NCBI GenBank assembly: GCA_028281705.1
Contig: JANQJH010000151.1
Location: 1-48,858, forward strand
DNA from: Verrucomicrobiales bacterium
Lineage (GTDB): Bacteria > Verrucomicrobiota > Verrucomicrobiia > Verrucomicrobiales > DEV007
DNA: 48,858 nucleotides
Direction of reading: 5' to 3'
Under the pieces are notes generated by a model that was not told the DNA's origin, ran no database searches, and saw only the letters and a list, made by a program, of their open reading frames with translations. Of the stretch, positions 10,837 to 20,438 are shown in pieces. Every line of letters starts with the position of its first letter. Position 1 is the stretch's first letter. Made by a program: the position numbers and the translations under genes.

Positions 10837-11442
10837 ATGGCCCATCAGAAACTTGAACTCGTTCAGATTTACAAGCTCCGCGTCACCCTGCAACACATCG
10901 AGCCTGACATTTATCGGACCCTGGTAGTGCCCAGCTCCTTCAGCTTGAGAGAGTTCCATGAGCTGCTCCAATGTGCGTTCGGCTGGGAGAACTGTCATCT
11001 ACACGCTTTTCGCGACCCGAAGGGTGTGACTTATACCAGCGCTCAGGAAGGGATGTTCGCCATGGAGATGGGAGAGGACGATATCGATGACGCCTCCGTT
11101 CAACTCAAGGAAGTTCTTCGCGCCAAAGGAGGCCGCCTGAGCTACGAGTATGACTTTGGCGACGGTTGGGAGCACGAGGTCGTGTTGCTGGAAAAAGGTC
11201 GTCCGAATGGGAAGGAACTCTATCCTTCGGTCGTCGACGGCGCGCGCAATTGTCCGCCCGAGGACTGTGGTGGTCCCTTTGGTTATGCAGAACTCGTCGA
11301 GATCGCGCAGACCAAACGGCGGGGAGGGAAGCTTGACGAAGAAGATGAGGAGAGATTGGAGTGGTTCGGCGACTTCGACCCGGAGGCCTTCGATCTCGAT
11401 GAAGTCAACAAGCGCGTCGTTTCCCGGGGCAAGCAATCCTGA
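10837..11442 (+). CDS. Plasmid pRiA4b ORF-3 family protein
   Basis: YKLRVTLQHIEPDIYRTLVVPSSFSLREFHELLQCAFGWENCHLHAF, YEYDFGDGWEHEVVLL, CPPEDCGGPFGY are typical of this family. Confidence 0.88.
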   Translation: MAHQKLELVQIYKLRVTLQHIEPDIYRTLVVPSSFSLREFHELLQCAFGWENCHLHAFRDPKGVTYTSAQEGMFAMEMGEDDIDDASVQLKEVLRAKGGRLSYEYDFGDGWEHEVVLLEKGRPNGKELYPSVVDGARNCPPEDCGGPFGYAELVEIAQTKRRGGKLDEEDEERLEWFGDFDPEAFDLDEVNKRVVSRGKQS

Positions 11443-11471
11443 ATCCGGCGGACGGGGATCGATTCAGAGCG

Positions 11472-12641
11472 TTATGTCGAGACCGGGCGCTTGTCGCCGG
11501 CCAGAAGTTGGACGACCACTTGATTGAGGACGACTTTGTGGGAGAGACTGGTGGTGACGAGGCGGAGATTGGCTTCGAGGCACGTCTCCAGGCCGCGACG
11601 GAGTTCGGCGGTGCGGAAATTGGCGGCGGCCATGGAGGCGAGGAAGATCGGGTAGGCGTTCGGAGTGCCGTCCTTCTTCATGGGGAGGTGAGCGATTTCC
11701 TCGCGGGGAAGACTGGCGAGTTTGCTGTTGAACGCCTGGTAACTTCGCGCCTTGATGTGAAATCTTTGGACGAGGTCTTTGGCCAGGAGAAGGCGCCGGA
11801 CTTGGGGAACGATGGCGCCTAACAAGATGCCGACCGCCGTTTCGCCGCGGTAGAGCAGGTGGTCGATGAGGTCGAGGACGCGGGGCAACTGTCTTTTTGC
11901 CAGGGCGTTACCGATTTCGAAGATGACGCCACCACGGCTGAGGGAGACAATTTGGCGAATGTCTTCGAGGGCCACTTCACGGCGTTGCCCAAGATAGAGG
12001 TCCAGTTTCTCGAGTTCGAGATCGACCTGCTGGGTCTCGGCGCCGATGAGCATGGTGAAGAACTCAAGGCCTTCGCGGTCAAATCGCAGACTGCGCTTGC
12101 TGGCCTCGGCACTCACATATTGCATGATATCGCGCTCCCAGCCGTCTCGCGAGGTATCGGGTTTGCTGAATGTCTCCAGGTGAGCCGAGGCATTCAGCTG
12201 TTTGTAAAAGGTGCGCCGTTTGTCGATTGCTGGTGCGCTGAGGATGAAGGTTACCTCGGAGGGAAGGCCCTGCGTGAGGAGGCTGGTGAGTCCTTCGAGC
12301 GCGGAGAGGGTGGTCTTGGAATTTCCCGTGACGGAGTCGCCGAGAAAGTTGGCCCCCTTGAGCCAGACCACTTTGTTCCCTCCGAAGAATGGCAGGGTCT
12401 GCAGGGCTTCGAGCGTCCGCCCGATAATCCGGCTGGCATCCTCCGAATTCTCCGCCGTACCGTCGAGAGATTCCGCTCCAAACTCGTCGAGCCCGGCGCT
12501 CTTGTTCGTGAAGCAGTCGTGGGCTGCCTGCCGGACCCGACCCTCATCGTTGCCGGTGAAGGCAAAAACATTGTCGGCCTTCTTTGTTTTGGTCGTGGTG
12601 GCCTTCTTTCTTGGGGCGCGTTTTTTCTTCGGAGCCGGCAT
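11472..12641 (-). CDS. holA: DNA polymerase III subunit delta with Lys-rich N-terminal extension
   Basis: FFGGNKVVWLKGANFL, DVSAEASKRSLRFD-type middle region, LIGAETQQVDLELEKLDLYLG, HolA-type C-terminus. Confidence 0.85.
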   Translation of the reverse strand: MPAPKKKRAPRKKATTTKTKKADNVFAFTGNDEGRVRQAAHDCFTNKSAGLDEFGAESLDGTAENSEDASRIIGRTLEALQTLPFFGGNKVVWLKGANFLGDSVTGNSKTTLSALEGLTSLLTQGLPSEVTFILSAPAIDKRRTFYKQLNASAHLETFSKPDTSRDGWERDIMQYVSAEASKRSLRFDREGLEFFTMLIGAETQQVDLELEKLDLYLGQRREVALEDIRQIVSLSRGGVIFEIGNALAKRQLPRVLDLIDHLLYRGETAVGILLGAIVPQVRRLLLAKDLVQRFHIKARSYQAFNSKLASLPREEIAHLPMKKDGTPNAYPIFLASMAAANFRTAELRRGLETCLEANLRLVTTSLSHKVVLNQVVVQLLAGDKRPVST

Positions 12642-12647
12642 GGGGTA

Positions 12648-15383
12648 TCAAGGCGCGATGGTGACGACCATCCGGATGAAGGATGTTTGGCCCGGCGTCA
12701 AGAAATCGCTGAAGGCGGCGGAGAAAACGTTCTCCATGTGTTGGGTGGCGGTCGGTTCGACCGGCGTCCAGGAGCGTAGATCATCGGAGAGCTCGAAGCC
12801 GATGGAGACATCGGTTGGAAGCGGCTGTTCGAGCGCGAGGTGAATGAGCGCGGCGCCCTCATCCGTGCGGATCTCGAAGAGGGGGGAGTGCTTCGGATTG
12901 GGGAGCACCGGGGAGGTGTCGAGTCCATACTCGAGAGCGTTGGGGAGCCCATCGTGGTCGGGATCATCTTGGGGGGCACCGATGCCGCCGAAGTGTTCTG
13001 CCCAGTTGGCGTAGGTGTGTTCTGGGGCGGGGACGTTTGCCCGGCCCGGCGTGGGGCTGAGTTGGGTGTAGGATTCTGTCAGTCTGGGTTCGCCACCGTC
13101 CGGGTATCTGCCAAGGGACGAGGAGTTGTTGGCCGCGCCTTCGTTAGGCTGCCTCTGGTTTGGGGTCAGGCTTTCGATGAGATCGAGAGCGTTTTCGTCG
13201 TCGGTTCCATAGACGACCGCATCCATCAGGCCTTCTTCCGAGGGAAGAGAACCGGCCGGGAAGTCCGATCGATCGCCACGGTAGAGGGCGACGCCGTCAG
13301 GGCCGTTTTGCAGGGTGAAACCCGGGATGCCGAGATCGACGTGGGAAACGTCTTCATCGCCGAGCACGAAGAAACCGTTGTTCTGGGTCGATCGCCCGGC
13401 CAAGTCGTAGGCGGCGTAGGAGGTACCTTGGGCGCCGTTGAAGAGGACGACCACGATGCCATCCAGAGGGACATGTCCCACGCCGCCATCATAGAGTTCA
13501 ATGAATTCGCGATCTTCCGGTCCGGCGTGATCGGCATCGAGTTCGTTGATGAGGAGAGTCAACGGCGGATCGCCGTCGTCGCGCACTTGAATCTGAATGG
13601 AGGCGTTGACGTGATCCGCCGAGGAAGCCGTGATTTCGACGGTGACATCGCCGTCGTCGATTGGATCGTCGATGGCTTCGAGAGGGATCTGGATTTGCGT
13701 GATCTGTTGGGGAATGATCACGTTTTGGGGGACGCGGAGTTCGCTCGGATCGCTGCTGGAGAAGGTGATTTCCAGGGGTGCGTCGAGCCTGCCGCCCTCT
13801 CGCTGGACGGTGAGGAGGAGAGCCTCCGGACCGTCGCTCTCGAAGACGACGAGGCTCTCGGCGGTCAGCGCCAGCGATGGCGGCGGCAGGCAAAACGGTT
13901 CCCCGGTCACCTGAAATCCCGGCGTGAAGCCCAACGGGCCCGATGGTGCATCCGCTTCGGTGTGGGGGATGAGGGTGCCGGAGAGTTCCGGGTCTCGAAC
14001 TAGAGACCCGCCTGATGATGGGACCTCTTCATAGCGCAGACCGGCGATTTCGAGGCCTTCCGGGTTCAGGATTTGGATGGTGTCGCCCGAATTGTTCAAG
14101 CCCAATCCGAAGGCGTTGGACCCGTTGGCCCGGTGGACCAGGGCGCCTCCGAATTGCGGGTGGAGACCTTCCACGACGTCGCCGCCGCCAAAAACGAGGG
14201 CCGCGCACCCGGGCTGAACGATGGTGCCCTGGGGAAATCGATGGCGAAGGGCCACGGCGTCCCGAAGCACGTGGTTGGATAGATCGATCGGCCCGCCCGA
14301 GACGTTGACCAGTTCGATGAATTCGTCGCTGCCCGGGCCGTCGAGGGCACCCTCTCCGTCCGCGTTGGCATCCTCGCGGTCGTCCGGGTAGATCTCGTTC
14401 AGGATGATTCCGGCTGGGGCGTCCCCGTCATCATCGAGAACGCGGATCACGGCCATGGCATCGAGGAATCCGGGCGATGTCGCCACGAGAGTGACCGTCT
14501 GGTCGCCATCTCTCCAGGCATCGTCTACTGGGTGGATGGAGAAGGTGACTGTCGTCTGGCCCGCTGGGATGGTGATCGCGCCGGGAGCCGAGATCTCCGA
14601 GAAGTCTGCGATGTCGAGCGTGAGAGCGGCGTCAAACTCGGTCGAGCCGGTCCTCGTGGCCGTCACTTCCACGGGTGTCGTCCTGGAACTCTCCAGCACT
14701 TCTTCAGGTGTGAGTGTCAAGGTGAGCGAGTCGAGGAGGTGATTGGACAGCCCTGGGGTCGGCGGGTTGGCGGCGTAGGACTCGCTGGAAAAGGGCTCGC
14801 CGCCGTCTGGGACCCGGCTCATGGAGGTGTCCGGGGCGTCGTCGATCTGTGGATGCCCCGGAGTGAGCGCCGCGATGAGTTCAAGATCGTCGGGGTCACG
14901 CGATCCATAGACCAGGGCGTCGACGAGATCCTCCTGGATGATGGGGCTGCCCCTGGGAAAATCAGCGATGTCTCGCCGGTAGAGGGCCACGGCGTCGGGG
15001 CCGTTCTGGATGGCACCGCGGGCGCCGGCGTCAATCTCGAGGCTGACATTGAGGACACCGGGATTGCCGATGACGAAGTAGCCCTGGCTGCTGGTGGCGT
15101 GGCCCGTCAGATCGATCGCGAGGTAGGAGGTGTCCGAGCTGCCGTTGAAGAAAACGAGGGTGTAGCCGTTCAGTGGTGTGTTTCCCGAGCCGCCGTCGTA
15201 GAGTTCGACGAACTCCGCCATATCGGATCCGGCCTGATCGGCGTCGACTTCGTTGATGACGAGGGAATTGGCCGCCACCGGCCGCAGGGAACCGAGGGTG
15301 AGGACGACGGGAATCGCCGCGGCGAAAGCCGACCGAAGAGCCTGCCGGGGGTGGAGGGACGTTGTCCTTGGAAAGTCGCACAT
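12648..15383 (-). CDS. Secreted lamin-tail-domain protein with interleaved Calx-beta-like segments
   Basis: Three LTD-type segments (NSLVINEVDADQAGSDMAEFVELYDGG; GIILNEIYPDD...DEFIELVNVSG; LLINELDADHAGPEDREFIELYDGG); signal peptide from Met at 15383. Confidence 0.85.
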   Translation of the reverse strand: MCDFPRTTSLHPRQALRSAFAAAIPVVLTLGSLRPVAANSLVINEVDADQAGSDMAEFVELYDGGSGNTPLNGYTLVFFNGSSDTSYLAIDLTGHATSSQGYFVIGNPGVLNVSLEIDAGARGAIQNGPDAVALYRRDIADFPRGSPIIQEDLVDALVYGSRDPDDLELIAALTPGHPQIDDAPDTSMSRVPDGGEPFSSESYAANPPTPGLSNHLLDSLTLTLTPEEVLESSRTTPVEVTATRTGSTEFDAALTLDIADFSEISAPGAITIPAGQTTVTFSIHPVDDAWRDGDQTVTLVATSPGFLDAMAVIRVLDDDGDAPAGIILNEIYPDDREDANADGEGALDGPGSDEFIELVNVSGGPIDLSNHVLRDAVALRHRFPQGTIVQPGCAALVFGGGDVVEGLHPQFGGALVHRANGSNAFGLGLNNSGDTIQILNPEGLEIAGLRYEEVPSSGGSLVRDPELSGTLIPHTEADAPSGPLGFTPGFQVTGEPFCLPPPSLALTAESLVVFESDGPEALLLTVQREGGRLDAPLEITFSSSDPSELRVPQNVIIPQQITQIQIPLEAIDDPIDDGDVTVEITASSADHVNASIQIQVRDDGDPPLTLLINELDADHAGPEDREFIELYDGGVGHVPLDGIVVVLFNGAQGTSYAAYDLAGRSTQNNGFFVLGDEDVSHVDLGIPGFTLQNGPDGVALYRGDRSDFPAGSLPSEEGLMDAVVYGTDDENALDLIESLTPNQRQPNEGAANNSSSLGRYPDGGEPRLTESYTQLSPTPGRANVPAPEHTYANWAEHFGGIGAPQDDPDHDGLPNALEYGLDTSPVLPNPKHSPLFEIRTDEGAALIHLALEQPLPTDVSIGFELSDDLRSWTPVEPTATQHMENVFSAAFSDFLTPGQTSFIRMVVTIAP

Positions 15384-15548
15384 GTCGTAGAGCCATTCGA
15401 GCAGGCAGACGGGCACCTGCTGGGAGGGGGCCCACGGTGCCTCTTTGTTGTTGCCTGCATCGGTTCTCTACGGAATCGGTCGGCAAATGTTCCCTCTGAA
15501 GGTGGCCGAGAGGTGATTTTTCCCGGCAGAAATTTCCAGGCGGTAGGG

Positions 15549-16286
15549 CTATTCGCCGATCGTGGCTCCTTTGCCCCCAGAGTACGGCGCACCCAGACGA
15601 AGGGGCATCTGCGTCGTGGGAAAGTAGGAACATCGCGTCTGGCTCCGTCTATTTTGGTGGAGCCGGCTCTCGAACCACCAGGCGAGGCTCGCCGCGGCGC
15701 TTGCGAGCAAGATGAAGGCAGCGAGGAGGGCAACCATCGGCCGGCTAAACCTCAGGGGCTCGGGGAGCGACATGCGTTCGGTGAGCACGTGATCGCTGAG
15801 GAGCGCGGCGACGGTGCGGGTGATCATGGCGGCGGGATCCCGCCTCTGACCGGCGGCTTTCTCTTCGGCGAGATGCCGGTTGGCCACGGCGGCGGCGCGC
15901 TGAAAGACCGCCCCAAGCTGGGTGGCGGAGACGAAATCGACCAGGTCCCGGGTGCCGACGAGCGAGATCTGGTCCACGCTCTCGTCATAGACCAGGACCA
16001 CGGCAAAAGGGCTCTGGGCCCAGGCGTTGCGCAGGCCGGTGGCGCGTTCCGCGATGGTCTCCCCCTTGACCAGCCGGTAGGTTGCGACATAGAGCTCGAG
16101 CGCATGGTCCTCGAGGCCGCGGCGCAGGATTTCGGCGAGTTCTGCCTTGCCGGGATCGGAGAACAGTCCGGCCTCGTCGAGAATTCCTGAGGCCGGGCGT
16201 GGCTCCTGCGCAATTCCCGTGTTAATTAGTGTCAGTAGAATATTAAGGATAATAAATATTCTTGACATATTGCCGGAACTTATCAT
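15549..16286 (-). CDS. TPM-domain protein, signal peptide plus C-terminal TM segment
   Basis: ILDEAGLFSDPGKAELAEILRRGLEDHALELYVATYR resembles TPM_phosphatase family; C-terminal hydrophobic segment. Confidence 0.65.
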   Translation of the reverse strand: MISSGNMSRIFIILNILLTLINTGIAQEPRPASGILDEAGLFSDPGKAELAEILRRGLEDHALELYVATYRLVKGETIAERATGLRNAWAQSPFAVVLVYDESVDQISLVGTRDLVDFVSATQLGAVFQRAAAVANRHLAEEKAAGQRRDPAAMITRTVAALLSDHVLTERMSLPEPLRFSRPMVALLAAFILLASAAASLAWWFESRLHQNRRSQTRCSYFPTTQMPLRLGAPYSGGKGATIGE

Positions 16287-16660
16287 AATTAATAGATCGT
16301 CCTAAGAAATTTTATGGAGAACGCAATTTAAGCCGTCTCTTGCGCTTTGCCATAATTATCATGCAAAGCAGGTGTCTTTGGATTTACTAACCTAACTATA
16401 TTAACTTGGCTCATTCTCCAGATATCAGAACCAATTCTGAGACTCATTTTTTGAATAGTTGATCCAAAAGTCGTTCAGTTTTGAGAATTCTAGCTGGCGC
16501 CTCTCCCAAAAATATGGATTTATTGCAAAATCGCATTTTTATACCCAAAGATCGAATCGTTTTTGAAAATGGGTGTTGCTATTAATACCAATCCTTTTAT
16601 ACTTAGCGATAGATTTCACAATTGCGATTAATCGCAACAACGCGAACCAAAGAGAAGAAT

Positions 16661-17221
16661 ATGTCAAACGAGGCACAACCAGAACTCCTTACCGTCAAAG
16701 AGACGGCGGAATACCTTAGGATCCCGCTGCCCACGGTTTATTATCTAGTCCAGCGTGGACAGCTTCCCGCCATTCAGATTGGCGGCCGGTGGCGAATCAA
16801 GCGCAGTTTGCTTGACCGCGATATTCTGCGCAACGAAGAAGCGGGACAGCCCACTGTCCTCGTGGTGGATGATGACCCCGCGCTGCAGACGCTCTTCAAA
16901 CAGTTTCTCAAGAAAGCTGGTTTTGGCCGGATTGTGGTTGGGTCCGGTGCCGAGGCGATTAGTTTTGCCGAACGGCAGTCCTTTGACCTCGTCTTCCTCG
17001 ATCTGAAATTGCCCGACATCGCTGGCGACGAACTCTATGCCAAGCTGAAGGGAATCCATCCGGATATGCCGATCGTGATCATCACGGGCTATCCTGACAG
17101 CGAGATCCTGAGCAAGATTCTCTCGAGTGGTCCAGTGACGGTGATCAAGAAGCCCATCGAATTCGATCAGCTCAACCGCACCGTGCGCATTTTGGGCCAC
17201 AAGGGGGCGGAAGTTTCCTAG
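16661..17221 (+). CDS. Orphan receiver-domain protein with N-terminal excisionase/MerR-type HTH
   Basis: LLTVKETAEYLRIPLPTVYYLVQRGQLPAIQIGGRWRIKRS (HTH_17-like) followed by VLVVDDDPALQTLF...FDLVFLDLKLPDIAGDELY...IVIITGYPDSE...KKP receiver motifs. Confidence 0.92.
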   Translation: MSNEAQPELLTVKETAEYLRIPLPTVYYLVQRGQLPAIQIGGRWRIKRSLLDRDILRNEEAGQPTVLVVDDDPALQTLFKQFLKKAGFGRIVVGSGAEAISFAERQSFDLVFLDLKLPDIAGDELYAKLKGIHPDMPIVIITGYPDSEILSKILSSGPVTVIKKPIEFDQLNRTVRILGHKGAEVS

Positions 17222-17255
17222 CGTGGTTTGCGTTCAGGTCTGTGAAATCAATCAA

Positions 17256-17279
17256 GCCGCCTTTCGGGGCGGCTTTTCT
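17256..17279 (+). terminator. Rho-independent terminator of the HTH-receiver gene
   Basis: GCCGCC-tttcgg-GGCGGC followed by TTTTCTC, 35 nt after the stop. Confidence 0.85.
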
Positions 17280-17370
17280 CATTCTGGCACTTCCTTTTGC
17301 CTGCCCTCTCGTTAGGTAGACAGCCACCTCCCCCATCACATTTGATCACCCGATTCCCACCCGGCCCTCC

Positions 17371-18048
17371 GTGATTCGTTTCTCCTTTTTTCCTCCCGCC
17401 CGCGGCGGTGGCGTGCGTAGAGCCCAGTCGGGATTTTCGTTGGGGCCCTTCGTCGCCACGATGGCCTTCGTTCTCATCATCCTGCTGTGGAATCGGGTGG
17501 AGCCCACGCCGCCTCGGATGGAGGGCGGATTCACTGTTTTTCGGGAGGTGGAGCTGGTCGAGAACGGGGGAAATGATGGGGATAGCTTTCGGATCCGGCA
17601 CGAAGGCGGGAGCGTCGAGGTCTTCCGGCTCTATTTTGTCGATACCTGTGAGAAGAGCGCGCGATTTCCCCGCCGGTTGGACCATCAGGGGGAATATTTT
17701 GGCGGCCTGGGGCGCGATCGTGTGCTGCGGCTGGGCGACGAGGCCCGCGAGACGGTCCTGGATTGGCTACGACGTGAGCCGTTCGAAGTCTACACGCGGA
17801 GGGAGCGCGTGATGGAGAGTGATCGCCTGTATGCCATGATCCGTTTTCCCGAGGCGTCAGCAGACGGGGATTCCTGGTTGGCGCAACGACTGGTTCGCGC
17901 CGGGCTCGCCCGAATTTACACCCGCGGGACCGCTCTTCCAGACGGGACGCCGGAGGCGGGCTTCAAGCGGGAGCTCGGTGTGCTGGAATCGGAGGCCAAA
18001 CGTGCGCAACGGGGCGCCTGGCGTTTCCAGACGAACGGCGCCAAGTAA
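17371..18048 (+). CDS. Thermonuclease/SNase-like family protein, membrane-anchored
   Basis: DGDSFRIRHEGGSVEVFRLYFVDTCEKS, GLARIYTRG; N-terminal TM segment; GTG start. Confidence 0.8.
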   Translation: MIRFSFFPPARGGGVRRAQSGFSLGPFVATMAFVLIILLWNRVEPTPPRMEGGFTVFREVELVENGGNDGDSFRIRHEGGSVEVFRLYFVDTCEKSARFPRRLDHQGEYFGGLGRDRVLRLGDEARETVLDWLRREPFEVYTRRERVMESDRLYAMIRFPEASADGDSWLAQRLVRAGLARIYTRGTALPDGTPEAGFKRELGVLESEAKRAQRGAWRFQTNGAK

Positions 18049-18115
18049 GTTAAGTTAACGCGGGATCTCGAACTAGCCGTGCCGAGATCCAGCCTTGTTT
18101 CAACTGGCCGGCGAT

Positions 18116-18448
18116 CTACGCCGTCGCCAGCGCTTGCAGCTTGGAGGCCATGGACTCCTGATTGAGGCCACCGGTGACACGTTCCTTTTCTTCCCCGCCG
18201 CTGAAAAAGATGAGCGTGGGCATGGCGCGGACACTTAGTTTGACGGCGAGGTCACGATTGTCGTCCACGTTCACTTTGCCGATCTTGGCGGCGTCGCCCA
18301 TCTCTCCGGCGAGGGCCTCGATGACGGGGTTGAGCTGTTGGCAGGGGCCGCACCAGGGAGCCCAGAAATCGAGAAGAACCGGTACGGAAGACTGGAGGAC
18401 TTCGGTTTCGTAGTTATCCCCGGTAATGGTCACAATAGAATCAGCCAT
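18116..18448 (-). CDS. trxA: Thioredoxin
   Basis: VLLDFWAPWCGPCQQLNPVIE with WCGPC active site. Confidence 0.95.
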   Translation of the reverse strand: MADSIVTITGDNYETEVLQSSVPVLLDFWAPWCGPCQQLNPVIEALAGEMGDAAKIGKVNVDDNRDLAVKLSVRAMPTLIFFSGGEEKERVTGGLNQESMASKLQALATA

Positions 18449-18508
18449 GCCTACCTAATGGTCGACATGGCTGACGATGCAAATCGAAATCGATGCGAAG
18501 CGGCCTTC

Positions 18509-18586
18509 TTAGAAGACGCCCTTGGACATGAGTTCCAGAGCGAGAACGATGACCGCGAGGAGAAAGACGAGTAGTGCGGGAAACAT
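18509..18586 (-). CDS. Putative 25-aa transmembrane microprotein MFPALLVFLLAVIVLALELMSKGVF
   Basis: ATG...TAA ORF between the Ala/Pro-rich gene and trxA on the same strand; almost wholly hydrophobic; not in the supplied ORF list. Confidence 0.4.
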   Translation of the reverse strand: MFPALLVFLLAVIVLALELMSKGVF

Positions 18587-18605
18587 GAGATTCAGAGAAG
18601 GCGGG

Positions 18606-19154
18606 TTAGGACTGAGCCTGGAGGTAGTTCATCACCTGGAGCGCCAGCAAGACAAGCGAAACGATGAAGGCGACGACGGCGATGGGGAGCAAGCCGGTTT
18701 CCTCTCCCTCGTCATCATCGGTCACCGAGCTGGACAAGCCGCTGAGGGTGGGAGCTTTGGGCACGGCGGGAGCCGCCTGGAGTTTGACCGTGGCTTTGGG
18801 AAGGGGTGCCGTCTTGGCGGCGGGGACGGCGGCCTTTTTCGCTGGAGGACCCGCGGCTTTCTTGGCGGCGGGGGCGGCAGCCTTCTTGGCTGGCGGGGCA
18901 CCCGGTGCTTTGGGAGCGGCGGGCGGCGCGGCGCCGGTGGGAGCCTTGGGAGCTGGAGCGGTTGGCGGTTTGGGGGCCGTGGGTGGCTTGGGAGCCGCCG
19001 TAGGAGGAGCGGCCGGTGCACCGTCGGGCTTGGCCTTCAACGTGATCCGCACGGTCTCCTTCTTCAGGGGAACGGCATCGCCTCCTCCGGGCTTGGGTGG
19101 CGTTGGGGGTGCCGGTGTGGGTGGCTTGGGCGGCTTTGGTGTTTCGTCACTCAT
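18606..19154 (-). CDS. Low-complexity Ala/Pro/Lys-rich protein with C-terminal TM anchor
   Basis: Many PPKPPTAP/AKKAA/PPAKKAA repeats, then LLPIAVVAFIVSLVLLALQVMNYLQ. Confidence 0.75.
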   Translation of the reverse strand: MSDETPKPPKPPTPAPPTPPKPGGGDAVPLKKETVRITLKAKPDGAPAAPPTAAPKPPTAPKPPTAPAPKAPTGAAPPAAPKAPGAPPAKKAAAPAAKKAAGPPAKKAAVPAAKTAPLPKATVKLQAAPAVPKAPTLSGLSSSVTDDDEGEETGLLPIAVVAFIVSLVLLALQVMNYLQAQS

Positions 19155-19301
19155 TCCTTTATTGATTGGTTGGGTTTAGAAAAAAATTTTCAGGCAGGCC
19201 TGCGCACGATCTACCGACCCTCGGACTTTGTTGTCAATGGTTTTTCCTCTTTTATCAAGAGTGCGAGTTGCGAGGTCGCCCTTCGTGCTCAGGTTGCGCC
19301 T

Positions 19302-20429
19302 ATGTCTACTCCAAACTCGGTAACGGAGTTGTTGCAAGCGCTCATTCGCATTCCAAGCGTTAATCCTTTCGCGCTCGATGACGACTCCGCTCTCCATTTG
19401 GGTGAGGCCCGTTGTGCGCAGTACATTGCCGACTTTCTCGCACGCCTGGGGGCGGAGGTCACAGTGGAGGAAATCGAACCGAATCGGCCCAATGTCATCG
19501 GGCGTTTTCCTAGCCGCGGAGCCGGGAAACCGCGGGTGCTCCTGGCGCCGCACATCGACACCGTGACGATCAAGGGGATGACGATCGACCCCTTTGCCGC
19601 CGAGATCTGGGAGGGGAAAGTGTATGGGCGAGGTGCTTCGGATACCAAGGGGACCATGGCCGCCATGCTCTGGGCGTTGCGCGAGCTTGGATCGTCGCGC
19701 CTGGCCGATCTGGCGGTGGAGGTGACCTTTGCCGGCTTCATGGGTGAGGAGAACAGTCAGCCCGGTTCCAAGCATTTTGCCCAAAACCATCCGGACTACG
19801 CCTTTGCCGTAGTTGGCGAACCGACCGGGCTCGACGTGGTCTACACGCACAAGGGCACCACCTGGGCGGAACTGGTGGCCCGGGGACGCTCGGCGCATGG
19901 ATCCCGGCCTGAGATTGGCGACAACGCGATCCTCAAGTTGACCCGCGCCCTCGATCAGCTGGACCGGAATTTTCCGCCGGCAATGCGTGCCTTTGCCGAT
20001 CCCGTCTTGGGCTTGCCGACGATGAACATCGGGCAGTTGGAGGGTGGCTCCCAGCCCAACATTGTCCCCGACCGGGCGGTGGCTTCCTGTGATTTCCGGC
20101 TGACCCCCGCCCTGGCGGAACACGGTTTTCTGGAGCTGCTGCGGCAGCACTTGCCGGAGGAGATCACGGTGGTGCCACGGTTAGAATGTCAGCCACTGGC
20201 GACCGATCCGGAGCATCCCATGATCGCTGCCCTGGCGGAGGCCGGGAGTGGGCGCAAGGTGGGGGCTCCCTGGTTTTGTGACGCAGCGCATTTGGCGGCG
20301 GCAGGCATTCCCTCGGTGGCTGCGGGGCCCGGATCGATTGACCAGGCACACACGGACGACGAGTGGATCGCCATTGATGACCTGGAAAAAGGGGTGAATT
20401 TCTATCGAGCTTTCCTTGAAACGTGCTAG
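19302..20429 (+). CDS. M20-family metallopeptidase/deacylase (ArgE/DapE-like)
   Basis: LLAPHIDTV, YGRGASDTKGTMAAMLWAL, GFMGEENSQPGSKHF, VVGEPTG; ATG at 19302. Confidence 0.9.
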   Translation: MSTPNSVTELLQALIRIPSVNPFALDDDSALHLGEARCAQYIADFLARLGAEVTVEEIEPNRPNVIGRFPSRGAGKPRVLLAPHIDTVTIKGMTIDPFAAEIWEGKVYGRGASDTKGTMAAMLWALRELGSSRLADLAVEVTFAGFMGEENSQPGSKHFAQNHPDYAFAVVGEPTGLDVVYTHKGTTWAELVARGRSAHGSRPEIGDNAILKLTRALDQLDRNFPPAMRAFADPVLGLPTMNIGQLEGGSQPNIVPDRAVASCDFRLTPALAEHGFLELLRQHLPEEITVVPRLECQPLATDPEHPMIAALAEAGSGRKVGAPWFCDAAHLAAAGIPSVAAGPGSIDQAHTDDEWIAIDDLEKGVNFYRAFLETC

Positions 20430-20438
20430 CCAGCTTCC

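Noticed and set aside
12840-14003. 387-aa plus-strand ORF
   Set aside because: Antisense shadow of the lamin-tail gene.
14532-16190. 552-aa plus-strand ORF
   Set aside because: Antisense to the lamin-tail and TPM genes, which show clear family motifs; shadow ORF.
18522-19301. N-terminal extension of the M20 peptidase ORF (Gly-rich, ~260 aa)
   Set aside because: Runs antisense through the Ala/Pro-rich gene; the peptidase starts naturally at ATG 19302.
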